Assembly (NCBI GenBank): GCA_034429215.1
Contig: DAOUGI010000125.1
Coordinates: forward strand, 1-64,000
Length of the DNA stretch: 64,000 bases
Direction of reading: 5' to 3'
Source: JAFGOG01 sp034429215
Lineage (GTDB): Bacteria; Chloroflexota; Anaerolineae; JAAYZQ01
The notes under the pieces are model-generated. The model ran no database searches, was not told the DNA's origin, and saw only the letters and a list, made by a program, of their open reading frames with translations. Every line of letters starts with the position of its first letter. Position 1 is the first letter of the stretch. The position numbers were made by a program, and so were the translations under genes. Below, piece after piece: positions 34,502 through 41,970 of this stretch.

Positions 34502-35545
34502 GACCTCGATCCCTTCACCCTCGAACGCTTCGCCCACCCGCCACACAGGCTGCCCCGCGCCGCGGCACAGGGCCTCCAGCCGGCCGGCGTCGCCGGGCGG
34601 CAGGGCGATCAGCAGACCGCCGCTCGTTTCCGGGGTGAAGAGAAGCAGCTGCATCTCTTCCTCCAACCGGCCGAACGAGACGTGGGGGGCGTAGGTCTGC
34701 TGGTTTCGGCACGACCCGCCGGGGAAGAGCGACAGGTCAGCATACTCCTTTGCCCCCGGCAGGAACGGCAACCGGTCGAAATAGAAACGCAGCCGGACGC
34801 CGCTCAGGCCGGCCATCTCGCAGCCGTGGCCCAACAGCGCATAGCCGGTGACGTCGGTCATGGCGTGGACCGTTACCTGTTCAGCCAACTGCGCTGCCCG
34901 GCGGTTGAGCTGCATCATGCTCTGGATCGCCGCCTCCAGGTGGGCCGGGTCGGCGGCGTCACCTTTGGCAGCGGTGGTGATCATGCCCACACCCAGCGGC
35001 TTGGTCAACAGCAGATGGTCGCCGGGCCGGACGCCACCTTTGATCGCCACCCGTGTGGGGTGGACCAGGCCGACCACCGCCAGGCCGAACTTGGGCTCGT
35101 TGTCGTCGACGGTGTGCCCTCCGGCGATCACCCCGCCGGCTTCGGCCACCTTTTCCCCGGCGCCGCGCAGGATCTCGCCGATCACCCGCCCCGGCAGCTT
35201 GGACGGAAAGGCGGCGATGCTCAGCGCCATCAGCACCCGGCCGCCCATGGCATATACGTCGCTCATGGCGTTGGCCGCGGCGATGGCGCCGTAGGTGTAC
35301 GGGTCGTCGACGATCGGCGTGAAAAAGTCGGTGGTAAAGATGAGCGCCGTCTCGTCGTCGAGCCGGTACACCGCCGCGTCGTCGGGCGAGCTCAGCCCAA
35401 CCAGCAGGTCGGGGAAATCCCCAGGTTGAAATATCGCTTGCAAGGGGCGCAGCACCTGCGCCAGGTCGGCGGGCGACCTCTTGGCCGCTCAGCCGGCCGC
35501 CGTGGTCAGGGCCGTCAGCCGGATGGTATTCCAGTCGGTTGTCAT
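34496..35545 (-). CDS. selD: Selenide, water dikinase, selenocysteine-containing (in-frame UGA at codon 19)
   Basis: The conventional frame begins at GTG 35455 and lacks the active-site N-terminus. Reading upstream in the same frame gives ATG 35545 and, at codon 19 (35491-35489), TGA in the context GUAAK. This corresponds to the catalytic GCxxK of SelD, with lysine at position 22. The rest has the SelD landmarks DDAAVY, TTDFFTPIVDDPYTYG, AANAMSDVYAMGG and GGHTVDDNEPK. SelD makes selenophosphate for selenocysteine tRNA. A six-bp hairpin lies nine bases after the UGA (35463-35479). DUF3343 and yedF lie immediately upstream. UGA decoding requires selA/selB/selC elsewhere in the genome, which I cannot see. 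Confidence 0.9.
35463..35479 (-). promoter_or_regulatory. SECIS-like hairpin in selD
   Basis: On the minus strand AGGTCG pairs with CGACCT around a five-base loop, nine bases after the UGA. GCC and GGC outside it can add three base pairs with a bulge. Position fits a bacterial SECIS read by SelB; sequence match is not strong. Confidence 0.5.
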
Positions 35546-35548
35546 GCT

Positions 35549-35770
35549 CTAAATTGGATACACCCCTCGGACCGGGACGCTGTTTTCGGACAGGATGGCC
35601 GCCACCCGGTCCGATTCCTCCCGGTCGAAACGAAGCGCCATGCCGCAATCAGAGCTGAGCTGCCGCGGGGTGGGGATCATCTTGACCCGCAACCCTGCCA
35701 GGCCCAGCAGCTTTTCGCCGCGCATGACGTGAGAAGTCGAGTCGAACAAGGCCACGCTATATTCGACCAT
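35549..35770 (-). CDS. DUF3343 domain-containing protein (putative Se/S carrier)
   Basis: The 73-residue protein has the DUF3343 pattern: an N-terminal strand (EYSVALFDSTSHVMRGEKLL), PTPRQLSSDCGMALRF with the conserved cysteine, then a C-terminal helix. This family is often found beside yedF and selD and is thought to handle reactive sulfur or selenium. The next gene, selD, starts three bases after its stop, so the two are coupled. It is one base downstream of yedF. Confidence 0.9.
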   Translation of the reverse strand: MVEYSVALFDSTSHVMRGEKLLGLAGLRVKMIPTPRQLSSDCGMALRFDREESDRVAAILSENSVPVRGVYPI

Positions 35771-35771
35771 G

Positions 35772-36365
35772 CTAAAGGTTGACCACCTTGCCGGCGCCCA
35801 GGATCGCCTCGGCGATGTCGTACATATTGGACACCCGCCCGGCCGCCAGCTTGTCTTTCAGCTCAAAGTAGCCCAGGCAGGTGCCGCAGGCCAGGATCTC
35901 GATCCCAGCCGCCTGCAGGGCACACAGGTCATCCAGCACATCCGAGCCCTGGCAGGCCAGCCGCACGCCGGTGTTGAACAGGACGATCCGGTCCGGCCGC
36001 GGCTTGACCTCGCCCAGCGTGTGGAAAAAGCTCCGGATCAGGATGTGGCCCAGCTCCGGATCGCCCCGACCCATGCTGTCCGCCGAGACGGCCAGCACCA
36101 GCGGACCGGCCAGCGGCTCGGCCCGGCCAACCGGCAACGGATCCTGGCGAAGCGCCGGACCGGCCATTTCGATGCGGTAATCGGCGCCCTCCGGGGTCAC
36201 CTTCACCTGCCAGCCGGCCTTTTCCGCCATGCGCGACACATTGGCCAGCGCGGTGTCGTTGTCGACCAGGGTGACCACCTGCTCCGCGCCCTGCATCGCC
36301 TGCCGGGCCCTGATCACCGGCTGAGGGCAAGCCAGTCCCCGCGCATCCACGACCATCGTCACCAT
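35772..36365 (-). CDS. yedF: Sulfurtransferase-like selenium metabolism protein YedF
   Basis: The 197-residue protein has the N-terminal TusA-like domain with VDARGLACPQPVIRARQAM (catalytic cysteine in CPQP) and a C-terminal DsrE-like domain ending AEAILGAGKVVNL. This two-domain architecture is the selenium-linked YedF form. GAGGTGAA immediately precedes the ATG. With DUF3343 and selD it forms a three-gene selenium operon under the promoter at 36396-36424. Confidence 0.93.
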   Translation of the reverse strand: MVTMVVDARGLACPQPVIRARQAMQGAEQVVTLVDNDTALANVSRMAEKAGWQVKVTPEGADYRIEMAGPALRQDPLPVGRAEPLAGPLVLAVSADSMGRGDPELGHILIRSFFHTLGEVKPRPDRIVLFNTGVRLACQGSDVLDDLCALQAAGIEILACGTCLGYFELKDKLAAGRVSNMYDIAEAILGAGKVVNL

Positions 36366-36395
36366 TTCACCTCATGAGTCTGAATAGTTATGGCG

Positions 36396-36424
36396 ATCAT
36401 AACTGATCTTGGCGGCGGGGTCAA
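36396..36424 (-). promoter_or_regulatory. Sigma-70-type promoter of the yedF-DUF3343-selD operon
   Basis: On the minus strand TTGACC (36424-36419) and TATGAT (36401-36396) are 17 bases apart, 31 bases upstream of yedF. Confidence 0.75.
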
Positions 36425-36450
36425 TTCCAGGTTATAACGAACGGGAATAA

Positions 36451-36480
36451 TCGAGCCCTCCCGTTCCCGGGAGGGCTCGA
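36451..36480 (-). terminator. Intrinsic terminator of the tRNA operon
   Basis: A perfect 13-bp inverted repeat (36451-36463 with 36468-36480) with a four-base loop is followed by TTATT on the minus strand. It lies four bases beyond the 3' end of tRNA-Leu. Confidence 0.85.
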
Positions 36481-36534
36481 TCAGTAGGGCGGGTGGGAGT
36501 CGAACCCACACGAGGTGTTGCCCCAGCGGATTTT

Positions 36535-37232
36535 CATACCACTATGGCTTTCGCCACCCTCATTGAGGTTTGTGGTCTGGACTTTCCCTTGACCTTGGGT
36601 GCCTCTTTAGGTCTCGGCCGTCAAGTCTCTACACCTTCTTCTTGCTGCCTCTATAATTGTCTGTTAAAGCATGACAATTCGGGCACAAAAGTTCAATGTT
36701 GGACAGCACATTGTTGGTCCTGTCTCCATCCTTGTGGTGGAGTTCCAGAGGTATTGGTCGGCCAAGCCATGTGGCATTTTGGCAACACTCACAGCGATGT
36801 TCCTTGCTCCCGCCCCGTAGGAGTCGATCTTTCAACCGCCAGGTGTTTTCCACCTTTCGGTGGATCAACACCTCCTCCAGAGGACGGGTGCCATAGGCAT
36901 GTGTCTTGCCACGTAGTATGGCTTGTCCAAGAAAGTGAGACGTATCCAAGTTGAGTTCTTGAATGCGTTTCTTCAGGACCTCATAGTTTCCACCAGCCGG
37001 GGTCAGGCCAATTTTCTGGAGCACTGCCCTCATTGAGTGACTTGTCCTAACGGCTTCCTTCAGCTCGTCGTCCGTGTACTTCCTGGTTCTCATTGGATGT
37101 ACCAGCATAGAAAGCCGATCATGGACAACCACCAGCAAGAAGCTTGGCTCGGGATTGCCAGCACTCTATGAGTGAGGGTTCCCCGAGTTTGGCCGAATTC
37201 ACGTGGGGTGTTTCCAACCCCAGTGCTCGCTC
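36535..37232 (-). other. Group I intron (IC3-like) in tRNA-Leu(UAA), 698 bases
   Basis: Conserved core elements can be read in order on the minus strand: P at 37190-37176 (AAACTCGGGGAACCC), Q at 37156-37142 (AATCCCGAGCCAAGC), R at 36634-36617 (GTGTAGAGACTTGACGGC) and S around 36590-36579 (AAGGGAAAGTCC). The 5' splice site follows a U and the last intron base is G, as expected. P2 is visible as GGGGT-N7-ACCCC near the 5' end. P and Q pair to form P4/P5. The HNH gene lies between Q and R, in the P6 loop, and its stop codon falls inside R. It should self-splice. Confidence 0.9.
36629..37093 (-). CDS. HNH homing endonuclease encoded in the tRNA-Leu intron
   Basis: About 154 residues from ATG 37093; the frame is open to a TTG at 37138 and no start has a clear ribosome-binding site, so the true start is uncertain. 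The N-terminal part (RTRKYTDDELKEAV, LQKIGLTPAGGNYEVLKKRI) is a DNA-binding helix-turn-helix-like segment. The C-terminal HNH nuclease has CECC, PLELHHKDGDRTNN and LLCPNCHALTDNYRG. Such enzymes cut intron-less alleles and spread the intron. Its stop codon (36631-36629) overlaps the conserved R element of the intron, a tight packing of coding and ribozyme sequence. Confidence 0.85.
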   Translation of the reverse strand: MRTRKYTDDELKEAVRTSHSMRAVLQKIGLTPAGGNYEVLKKRIQELNLDTSHFLGQAILRGKTHAYGTRPLEEVLIHRKVENTWRLKDRLLRGGSKEHRCECCQNATWLGRPIPLELHHKDGDRTNNVLSNIELLCPNCHALTDNYRGSKKKV

Positions 37233-37318
37233 AAGTCCGCAGCGTCTGCCATTCCGCCACCGCCCCACGGCGATTATAAACGGCTGATAGCGCCATGCTA
37301 TCAGCCCGGTTACAACAG

Positions 37319-37390
37319 AGGCGACGATGGGATTTGAACCCATGAATCGCGGTTTTGCAGACCGCTGCCTTGCCACTTGGCTACGTCGCC
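37319..37390 (-). tRNA. tRNA-Cys(GCA)
   Basis: 72 bases fold completely: acceptor GGCGACG/CGTCGCC, D stem GCC/GGC, anticodon loop CTGCAAA, T arm ATGGGTTCAAATCCCAT, discriminator U73 as expected for cysteine. CCA is not encoded. Confidence 0.97.
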
Positions 37391-37406
37391 CTCTAATAAT
37401 AAAGAG

Positions 37407-37478
37407 AGCGGGCGATGGGATTCGAACCCACGACTCTCTCCTTGGCAAGGAGATGCTCTACCACTGAGCCACGCCCGC
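37407..37478 (-). tRNA. tRNA-Gly(GCC)
   Basis: 72 bases: acceptor GCGGGCG/CGCCCGC, anticodon loop TTGCCAA, T arm GTGGGTTCGAATCCCAT, discriminator U73. CCA is not encoded. Confidence 0.97.
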
Positions 37479-37489
37479 ATTAGTCCGAG

Positions 37490-37562
37490 TGCCGCAGCCC
37501 AGACTTGAACTGGGGACCCATTGATTTTCAGTCAATTGCTCTACCAACTGAGCTACCGCGGC
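37490..37562 (-). tRNA. tRNA-Phe(GAA)
   Basis: 73 bases: acceptor GCCGCGG/CTGCGGC (one G-U pair), D stem GCTC/GAGC, anticodon loop CTGAAAA, T arm CCCAGTTCAAGTCTGGG, discriminator A73. First gene of the tRNA operon. Confidence 0.97.
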
Positions 37563-37575
37563 ACGAACAGGTCCT

Positions 37576-37604
37576 ATTTTAGCCCAATTTTTTATACTTG
37601 TCAA
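37576..37604 (-). promoter_or_regulatory. Sigma-70-type promoter of the tRNA operon
   Basis: On the minus strand TTGACA (37604-37599) and TAAAAT (37581-37576) are 17 bases apart, ending 14 bases before tRNA-Phe. It lies directly downstream of the add stop codon. Confidence 0.82.
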
Positions 37605-37612
37605 ACAGCGTA

Positions 37613-38668
37613 CTACTCTAGGTTTTGCCGATCTTTTCCCCGCAGCCGGGCGAACTCGGCCACAAACTCTCGCTCGAGGGCCGCTTTGCGATCGGGCGGC
37701 AGGAAGCTGGCCCGCAGCGCGTTCAGGCTCAGCCGCTCCAGCTCGTCTGCCGTAAAGCCGAGATGATCGGCCAGCGCCTGGTACTCGGCCACCAGGTCGG
37801 TGTTGAACATGGGCGGATCGTCCGAGTTGACCGTGACGTACAGCCCGTGGTCCCACAGCCGGCGCACCGGGTGCTCCTCGTACGAGCGATACCCCCCCAG
37901 GCAAAGGTTGCTGGTGGGGCACACCTCCAGCGGGATCTGGCGGTCGCGCAGATAGTCGATCAACGCCGGATCCTCGACGCTGCGCACGCCGTGGCCGATC
38001 CGCTCGGCCTTGAGCGCGCGGATGGCGCCCCACACGCTGTCCGGGCCCGCCCCTTCGCCGGCGTGGGGCACACTGTGCAACCCGGCCTCCAGGGCCACGG
38101 CATAGGCGTCGGCAAAGGGCTCAGGTGGGTAGCCCTGCTCGGGGCCGCCCAGGCCAAAGCCGACCACACCGCGGTCCAGCGCGCCGGCCGCCCAACGGGC
38201 CACGTCGTGGCGCGAGTGGGGGTCGTTGCGAGAAATGTCCAGCACCCAGTGAAACTCGACGCCCAGCTCGGCCTGGGCCCTAGCCCGCCCCTCGTTCAGC
38301 CCGGCCATGATCGCGTCGAACGACAGGCCGGTGTTGGCGACGTTGGTATAGGGCGTAAAGGTGACCTCGGCATAGCGGATCCGCTGGCGGGCCATTTCGG
38401 CGCCGAACTCGTAGGCGATCAGGCTAAAATCCTGCACCGTCTTTAGGCAGCCGGAGATGGTGAAATAGACCCTGACAAAGTGCTCCAGGTCGGTAAAGTG
38501 GTAGAACTCGCGCAGGCCGGCCAGGTCGCGGGCCGGCAGCGGCACGTCGTTGCGCTCGGCCAGGGCCAACGTCGTGGCCGGCCGGATGCTGCCCTCCAGG
38601 TGGACGTGCAGCTCCACCTTGGGCATGTCGCGGATAAAATCGTGCAGATTCTTGTCAGTAGACTCCAC
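37613..38668 (-). CDS. add: Adenosine deaminase family protein
   Basis: The 351-residue protein has the metal-binding HVHLEGS (H21, H23), the HAGE motif with a metal histidine and catalytic glutamate region, the later IGHGVR, and NSDDPPMFNT with the catalytic aspartates. It belongs to the adenosine/AMP deaminase superfamily and probably converts adenosine to inosine in purine salvage. Some close relatives deaminate aminodeoxyfutalosine or adenine instead; the sequence does not settle this. It is transcribed just ahead of the tRNA operon, which has its own promoter. Confidence 0.92.
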   Translation of the reverse strand: MESTDKNLHDFIRDMPKVELHVHLEGSIRPATTLALAERNDVPLPARDLAGLREFYHFTDLEHFVRVYFTISGCLKTVQDFSLIAYEFGAEMARQRIRYAEVTFTPYTNVANTGLSFDAIMAGLNEGRARAQAELGVEFHWVLDISRNDPHSRHDVARWAAGALDRGVVGFGLGGPEQGYPPEPFADAYAVALEAGLHSVPHAGEGAGPDSVWGAIRALKAERIGHGVRSVEDPALIDYLRDRQIPLEVCPTSNLCLGGYRSYEEHPVRRLWDHGLYVTVNSDDPPMFNTDLVAEYQALADHLGFTADELERLSLNALRASFLPPDRKAALEREFVAEFARLRGKDRQNLE

Positions 38669-38876
38669 TCCGGTACCTCCTCGATGTGCTTGATCTTTTC
38701 CAGCTTGTGTTGTACACTAGGTCTGCCCGGCAACCCTGCCCAGTGCGCAAGAGAACCGGGATGAGGCTATTATACGGGATATCTCCGTACACGCAATTCC
38801 AGGGAGGGGAGCGAGACTGATTCCGTGTATTCAATGGTTATCCTGCTGTCGCGATGCAGCTCGCAATCTCATTAGT

Positions 38877-39482
38877 ATGGAGTGTTGGTTGGTGGACATC
38901 TCAGCATCTTCTCAGGAATGGCTATTACATACTATCAGGTACTTTCGGTCAATCGGCTTTTTCGAGACACATAGCCATTTGTCCGATCACGAACTGGCAG
39001 CCATGCTAAGACAATGGCGTGAGAAGCAATGGGGCAAGGATTTCGACCCATCAAGCATATTCTCCGAGTTAGGCTTGCTCTCGTGGGATAAGGATAGAGT
39101 GTGGTGGAAGGATACAGAGGCCGATGTTTGCAGCGGACGCACGGCTTACAAACGGACCATCACGGAGTGGAGCAACATTTCTCGCGGGACCTTCTTACCA
39201 GAGAACATTCAGGAAACCTGGAGATCTGAACAGGGGCCGATAGAAATAAGTTGTATCCAAAGGGGCCGGTTGGTCACATTGCATCCTGAGTATCTGGAAG
39301 ACTATATTGACTTGGGCTTGCTAGTACAGATTAATGCTCTCATCAGCGACACTGGCATGCAGTTTGAGCTTTACAAACCGTTTGACCAAACCGGGTTTGT
39401 CCTTACCTTGACCGCTGATGAAAAAAGAAGACTGCAAACAGAACGCGGCTGGCATTTCGCCAAAGGGATATCCAATTCATGA
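38877..39482 (+). CDS. Uncharacterised protein
   Basis: I do not recognise this 201-residue soluble protein. It is helix-rich at the start (SSQEWLLHTIRYFRSIGFFE, HELAAMLRQWREKQW) and ends with a strand-rich part (IEISCIQRGRLVTLHPEYLE). It has several tryptophans. Its AT content is higher than that of its neighbours, which may point to recent acquisition. No clear ribosome-binding site precedes the ATG. The stop overlaps the start of the P-loop gene (ATGATG), so the pair is probably co-translated. Confidence 0.65.
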   Translation: MECWLVDISASSQEWLLHTIRYFRSIGFFETHSHLSDHELAAMLRQWREKQWGKDFDPSSIFSELGLLSWDKDRVWWKDTEADVCSGRTAYKRTITEWSNISRGTFLPENIQETWRSEQGPIEISCIQRGRLVTLHPEYLEDYIDLGLLVQINALISDTGMQFELYKPFDQTGFVLTLTADEKRRLQTERGWHFAKGISNS

Positions 39483-40069
39483 TGGACAGTGGGCTAACAT
39501 TTGACCCAGCCCGGGTGATATATATGAACCCTATCTTTTTGGTAGTCGGGCCTCCCGCCGTCGGGAAAAGCACCGCGAGCCGGGCATTGGCCGCCCGCTT
39601 TCCCAAGAGCCTGCACATTCCCGTCGACGACCTGCGGAACATGGTTGTGTCGGGAATAGCGCTCCCCGGCGCTGATTGGAGCGATGACCTGACCCAGCAA
39701 GTCGCCCTGGCCCGCACAAGCGTGGTCCACATGGCCCTCACCTACCATAATGCCGGTTTTGTTGTAGTCATCGATGACTTTTGGGACTCTAACCACCAAT
39801 CGGATTACCAGGACCTGCTAAGCCACCCTGATATCCACAAGATTGTCCTGTACCCTGAGCAAAGCGAGGCACACCGGCGCAATCTTGAACGATCAGGGGA
39901 CAGCCCGGCGCGCGCCTACATCGACGATGGTGTGCGGATCGTCTACCAACAACTGAACGCAGCAGTACCGCAGTTGGCGCAGGAGGGATGGCTAGTCGTG
40001 GATACCACAACGCTCAGTATCGAGGCAACGGTGACGGCGATCCTTCAATTGGCGAGAGTCGGGAGCTAA
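39479..40069 (+). CDS. P-loop kinase-like AAA protein
   Basis: The 196-residue protein has a Walker A motif GPPAVGKSTASRALA and resembles small zeta-toxin/shikimate-kinase-like NTPases with a lid region (LYPEQSEAHRRNLERSGDSP) and a Walker B-like VVVIDDFW. The start at 39479 overlaps the upstream stop. ATG 39524, just before NPIFLVVGPP, is an equally good start. The substrate is unknown; it could phosphorylate a nucleotide, drug or tRNA. It lies in a run with an unknown gene and an alpha/beta hydrolase. Confidence 0.82.
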   Translation: MMDSGLTFDPARVIYMNPIFLVVGPPAVGKSTASRALAARFPKSLHIPVDDLRNMVVSGIALPGADWSDDLTQQVALARTSVVHMALTYHNAGFVVVIDDFWDSNHQSDYQDLLSHPDIHKIVLYPEQSEAHRRNLERSGDSPARAYIDDGVRIVYQQLNAAVPQLAQEGWLVVDTTTLSIEATVTAILQLARVGS

Positions 40070-40105
40070 CGAACCGGCAGATTGGTTCGATTTCTGGAGG
40101 CGAAC

Positions 40106-40978
40106 ATGCGAGACATATGTGTGAAAGTGGATCAGATCGAATTACAGATCCGTGAGTACGAACGAGAAGGGGATGCGATCATCTTGCTGCACTTTAGCGG
40201 CGCGAACCTGATGATGTGGCAGCGGGCCGTTCCCTATTTCCAGGACCATTATCGCCTGATCCTGGTCGATCTCAGGGGGCACGGCAGGTCAGACAAGCCG
40301 GAGACCGGCTACCATATCGACGAGATGGCCCGCGACGTCGTTGGCATTATGGACCACCTCAGGCTCGAGCGGGCCCACATCGTCGGCAGCTCACTGGGCG
40401 CAGAGGTGGGGCTCAGCCTGGCGGCCAAATATCCCGACAGGGCGATCTCGCTGGTGTGTGACGGCGCGCTGTCGAGCGAATATGGCCCTTATGGCACCTG
40501 GGAAGGCTCGGAGGCGGAATTCGAAGAACATGTCGCGAGCCAGTTGGAAAAGATGCGGGCCAAGCCTGACACCATATACCCTTCGGTTGACGCGTTGGTG
40601 GATGCCACTCGGAAGGCCTTGGATGATTGGTGGAACGGGTATGCCGAAGCGATGGAAAGGTATGGCGCTTGCAGGGTAGGCGAAGGCCAGTACCGGAAGA
40701 GCTTTTCGAGACGAGCGCAGGCAGACTATATGCAACACTATTTCCGCTGCCGCTTTGAGGAGTATTACAAAAGGGTGAAATGCCCCTTGTTGATGGCGTC
40801 AGGGGAAGATGTGCTGGAAAATGAGCGCGAAAAGGCCGCGATGGAAGGGCTGGGAAAGCTGGCCGAGCAGGCGCAGATCGTGACGGTCGGCGGCTGGGTG
40901 CATCCTTTTGGCTGGCTACTAGATCCGGAAGGCATGTGCCAAGCGGTGCTGGGATTCCTGGGCAGCACAGCCCGCTGA
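40106..40978 (+). CDS. Alpha/beta hydrolase
   Basis: The 290-residue protein starts at ATG 40106, which has TGGAGG five bases upstream. The nucleophile elbow GSSLGAEVG follows the strand VDLRGHGRSDKPETGYHID, and a late GGWVHPFGWL carries the catalytic histidine. The acidic member is likely in LMASGEDVLEN. This is a typical epoxide-hydrolase/esterase-like enzyme whose substrate is unknown. The gap to the P-loop kinase gene is 36 bases, so the two may form an operon. Confidence 0.9.
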   Translation: MRDICVKVDQIELQIREYEREGDAIILLHFSGANLMMWQRAVPYFQDHYRLILVDLRGHGRSDKPETGYHIDEMARDVVGIMDHLRLERAHIVGSSLGAEVGLSLAAKYPDRAISLVCDGALSSEYGPYGTWEGSEAEFEEHVASQLEKMRAKPDTIYPSVDALVDATRKALDDWWNGYAEAMERYGACRVGEGQYRKSFSRRAQADYMQHYFRCRFEEYYKRVKCPLLMASGEDVLENEREKAAMEGLGKLAEQAQIVTVGGWVHPFGWLLDPEGMCQAVLGFLGSTAR

Positions 40979-40992
40979 GGAATGACATTCGG

Positions 40993-41913
40993 GTGGTTAC
41001 GTTGACATCTCGGCTCTACGAAACCGAAAATGACCTGCAGTCGATGCTAAATATGCTGATGGAGGCGCGCTCGCGCACCGATGACTGGCGCTATGCCCAC
41101 GTCGGCGAATTGCTGTTTCAATTCTTTATGGTGGCCTGCCATCTGGATCCGAAGGAGTTCATTCGCCTGTGGCACGACGGCGGCAAGCTGGCCGGCTATG
41201 TCATCTTGGGCGAAGATCCATCTTTCGACTTGCAGGCGCTGCCCGAGTACGAGTGGCGCGGGATCGAGGCCGAGGCGATGTTGTGGGCAGAATCGCGCCT
41301 GGCCGAGCTACGCAAAGATGACCCGCAACAATGGGGCGGCCGCCTGGCGTCGGGCGCCCGGCAGGACAACGCAAAACGGATCGCGTTCCTGGAAGAGCAC
41401 GGATTCCGGCCCGGCGGGGAGTTCTCCGAGGTGAACATGATTCGCCCGTTGGACGAGCCGATCCCCCAGGCCGAGATACCTGCCGGGTGCCAGGTCCGCG
41501 CCGTCGAAGCGAGCGAGATTCCAAACCGCGCCGAGGCCCAGCGAGAGGTGTGGCATCCGTGGACGGTCGGGAATGTCAGCGACGACGATTACGCCTGCTT
41601 TATGCGGCTGCCCGGCTACCATCGCGAGCTGGACATCGTCGCAGTCGCCCCGGATGGCGCCATCGCCGCGTATGTGAACGGCTGGATTGACCCGGTCAAC
41701 CAGATCGGCGATTTTGGCCCGGTGGGGGCACGCCAGGCCTACCGCCGACAGGGATTGACGCGCGCGGTACTGCTCGAAGGTCTGCGCCGGATGCAGGCAC
41801 ATGGGATGAACCGGGTATGCGTCTCTACCGGCGTTTCGAATACACCTGCGAAACGGCTGTACGAATCGGTGGGGTTCAAGATCGTGAACAAGTACCTCGA
41901 ATATGTACGATAG
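40993..41913 (+). CDS. Tandem-GNAT acetyltransferase
   Basis: From GTG 40993 (TGAGGA about 10 bases upstream) the protein has 306 residues and two GNAT-like halves. The C-terminal half has the acetyl-CoA loop ARQAYRRQGLTRAVLLEGLR and RVCVSTGVSNTPAKRLYESV. The N-terminal half is degenerate in the CoA loop. The layout resembles a second tandem GNAT in this window at 47752-48675 (PGYHRELDIVAVAPDGAIAA here, PGYDRDLDTVVVAPDGTIAA there), so the two are paralogues. Substrate unknown. Confidence 0.87.
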   Translation: MVTLTSRLYETENDLQSMLNMLMEARSRTDDWRYAHVGELLFQFFMVACHLDPKEFIRLWHDGGKLAGYVILGEDPSFDLQALPEYEWRGIEAEAMLWAESRLAELRKDDPQQWGGRLASGARQDNAKRIAFLEEHGFRPGGEFSEVNMIRPLDEPIPQAEIPAGCQVRAVEASEIPNRAEAQREVWHPWTVGNVSDDDYACFMRLPGYHRELDIVAVAPDGAIAAYVNGWIDPVNQIGDFGPVGARQAYRRQGLTRAVLLEGLRRMQAHGMNRVCVSTGVSNTPAKRLYESVGFKIVNKYLEYVR

Positions 41914-41970
41914 GCACGAGTGCGAAGGTTTTTGGCAGGGTAACGCTCCTGGAGACAGGGTAGAACTATC

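Larger units (their letters stand above)
36485..37266 (-). tRNA. tRNA-Leu(UAA), split by a group I intron
   Basis: The 5' exon is 37266-37233 (34 bases, starting GGGGCGG and ending GCGGACTT). The 3' exon is 36534-36485 (50 bases, starting AAAATCCGC). Joined, they give a type II leucine tRNA: acceptor GGGGCGG/CCGCCCT, anticodon stem GCGGA/TCCGC, loop CTTAAAA with anticodon UAA, a long variable arm and the T arm GTGGGTTCGACTCCCAC. The split lies between anticodon positions U34 and A35, as in the cyanobacterial and plastid tRNA-Leu intron. CCA is not encoded. It is the last of four tRNA genes on this strand. Confidence 0.93.

Noticed and set aside
37272..37277. TATAAT just upstream of tRNA-Leu as a separate promoter
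   Set aside because: No -35 at a proper distance; the hairpin at 37283-37305 occupies that region. The operon promoter before tRNA-Phe is enough.
37488..37564. tRNA-Phe with a longer acceptor starting GTGCCGC
   Set aside because: This gives four bases between acceptor and D stem and a U73; shifting by two gives a standard 73-base tRNA with A73.
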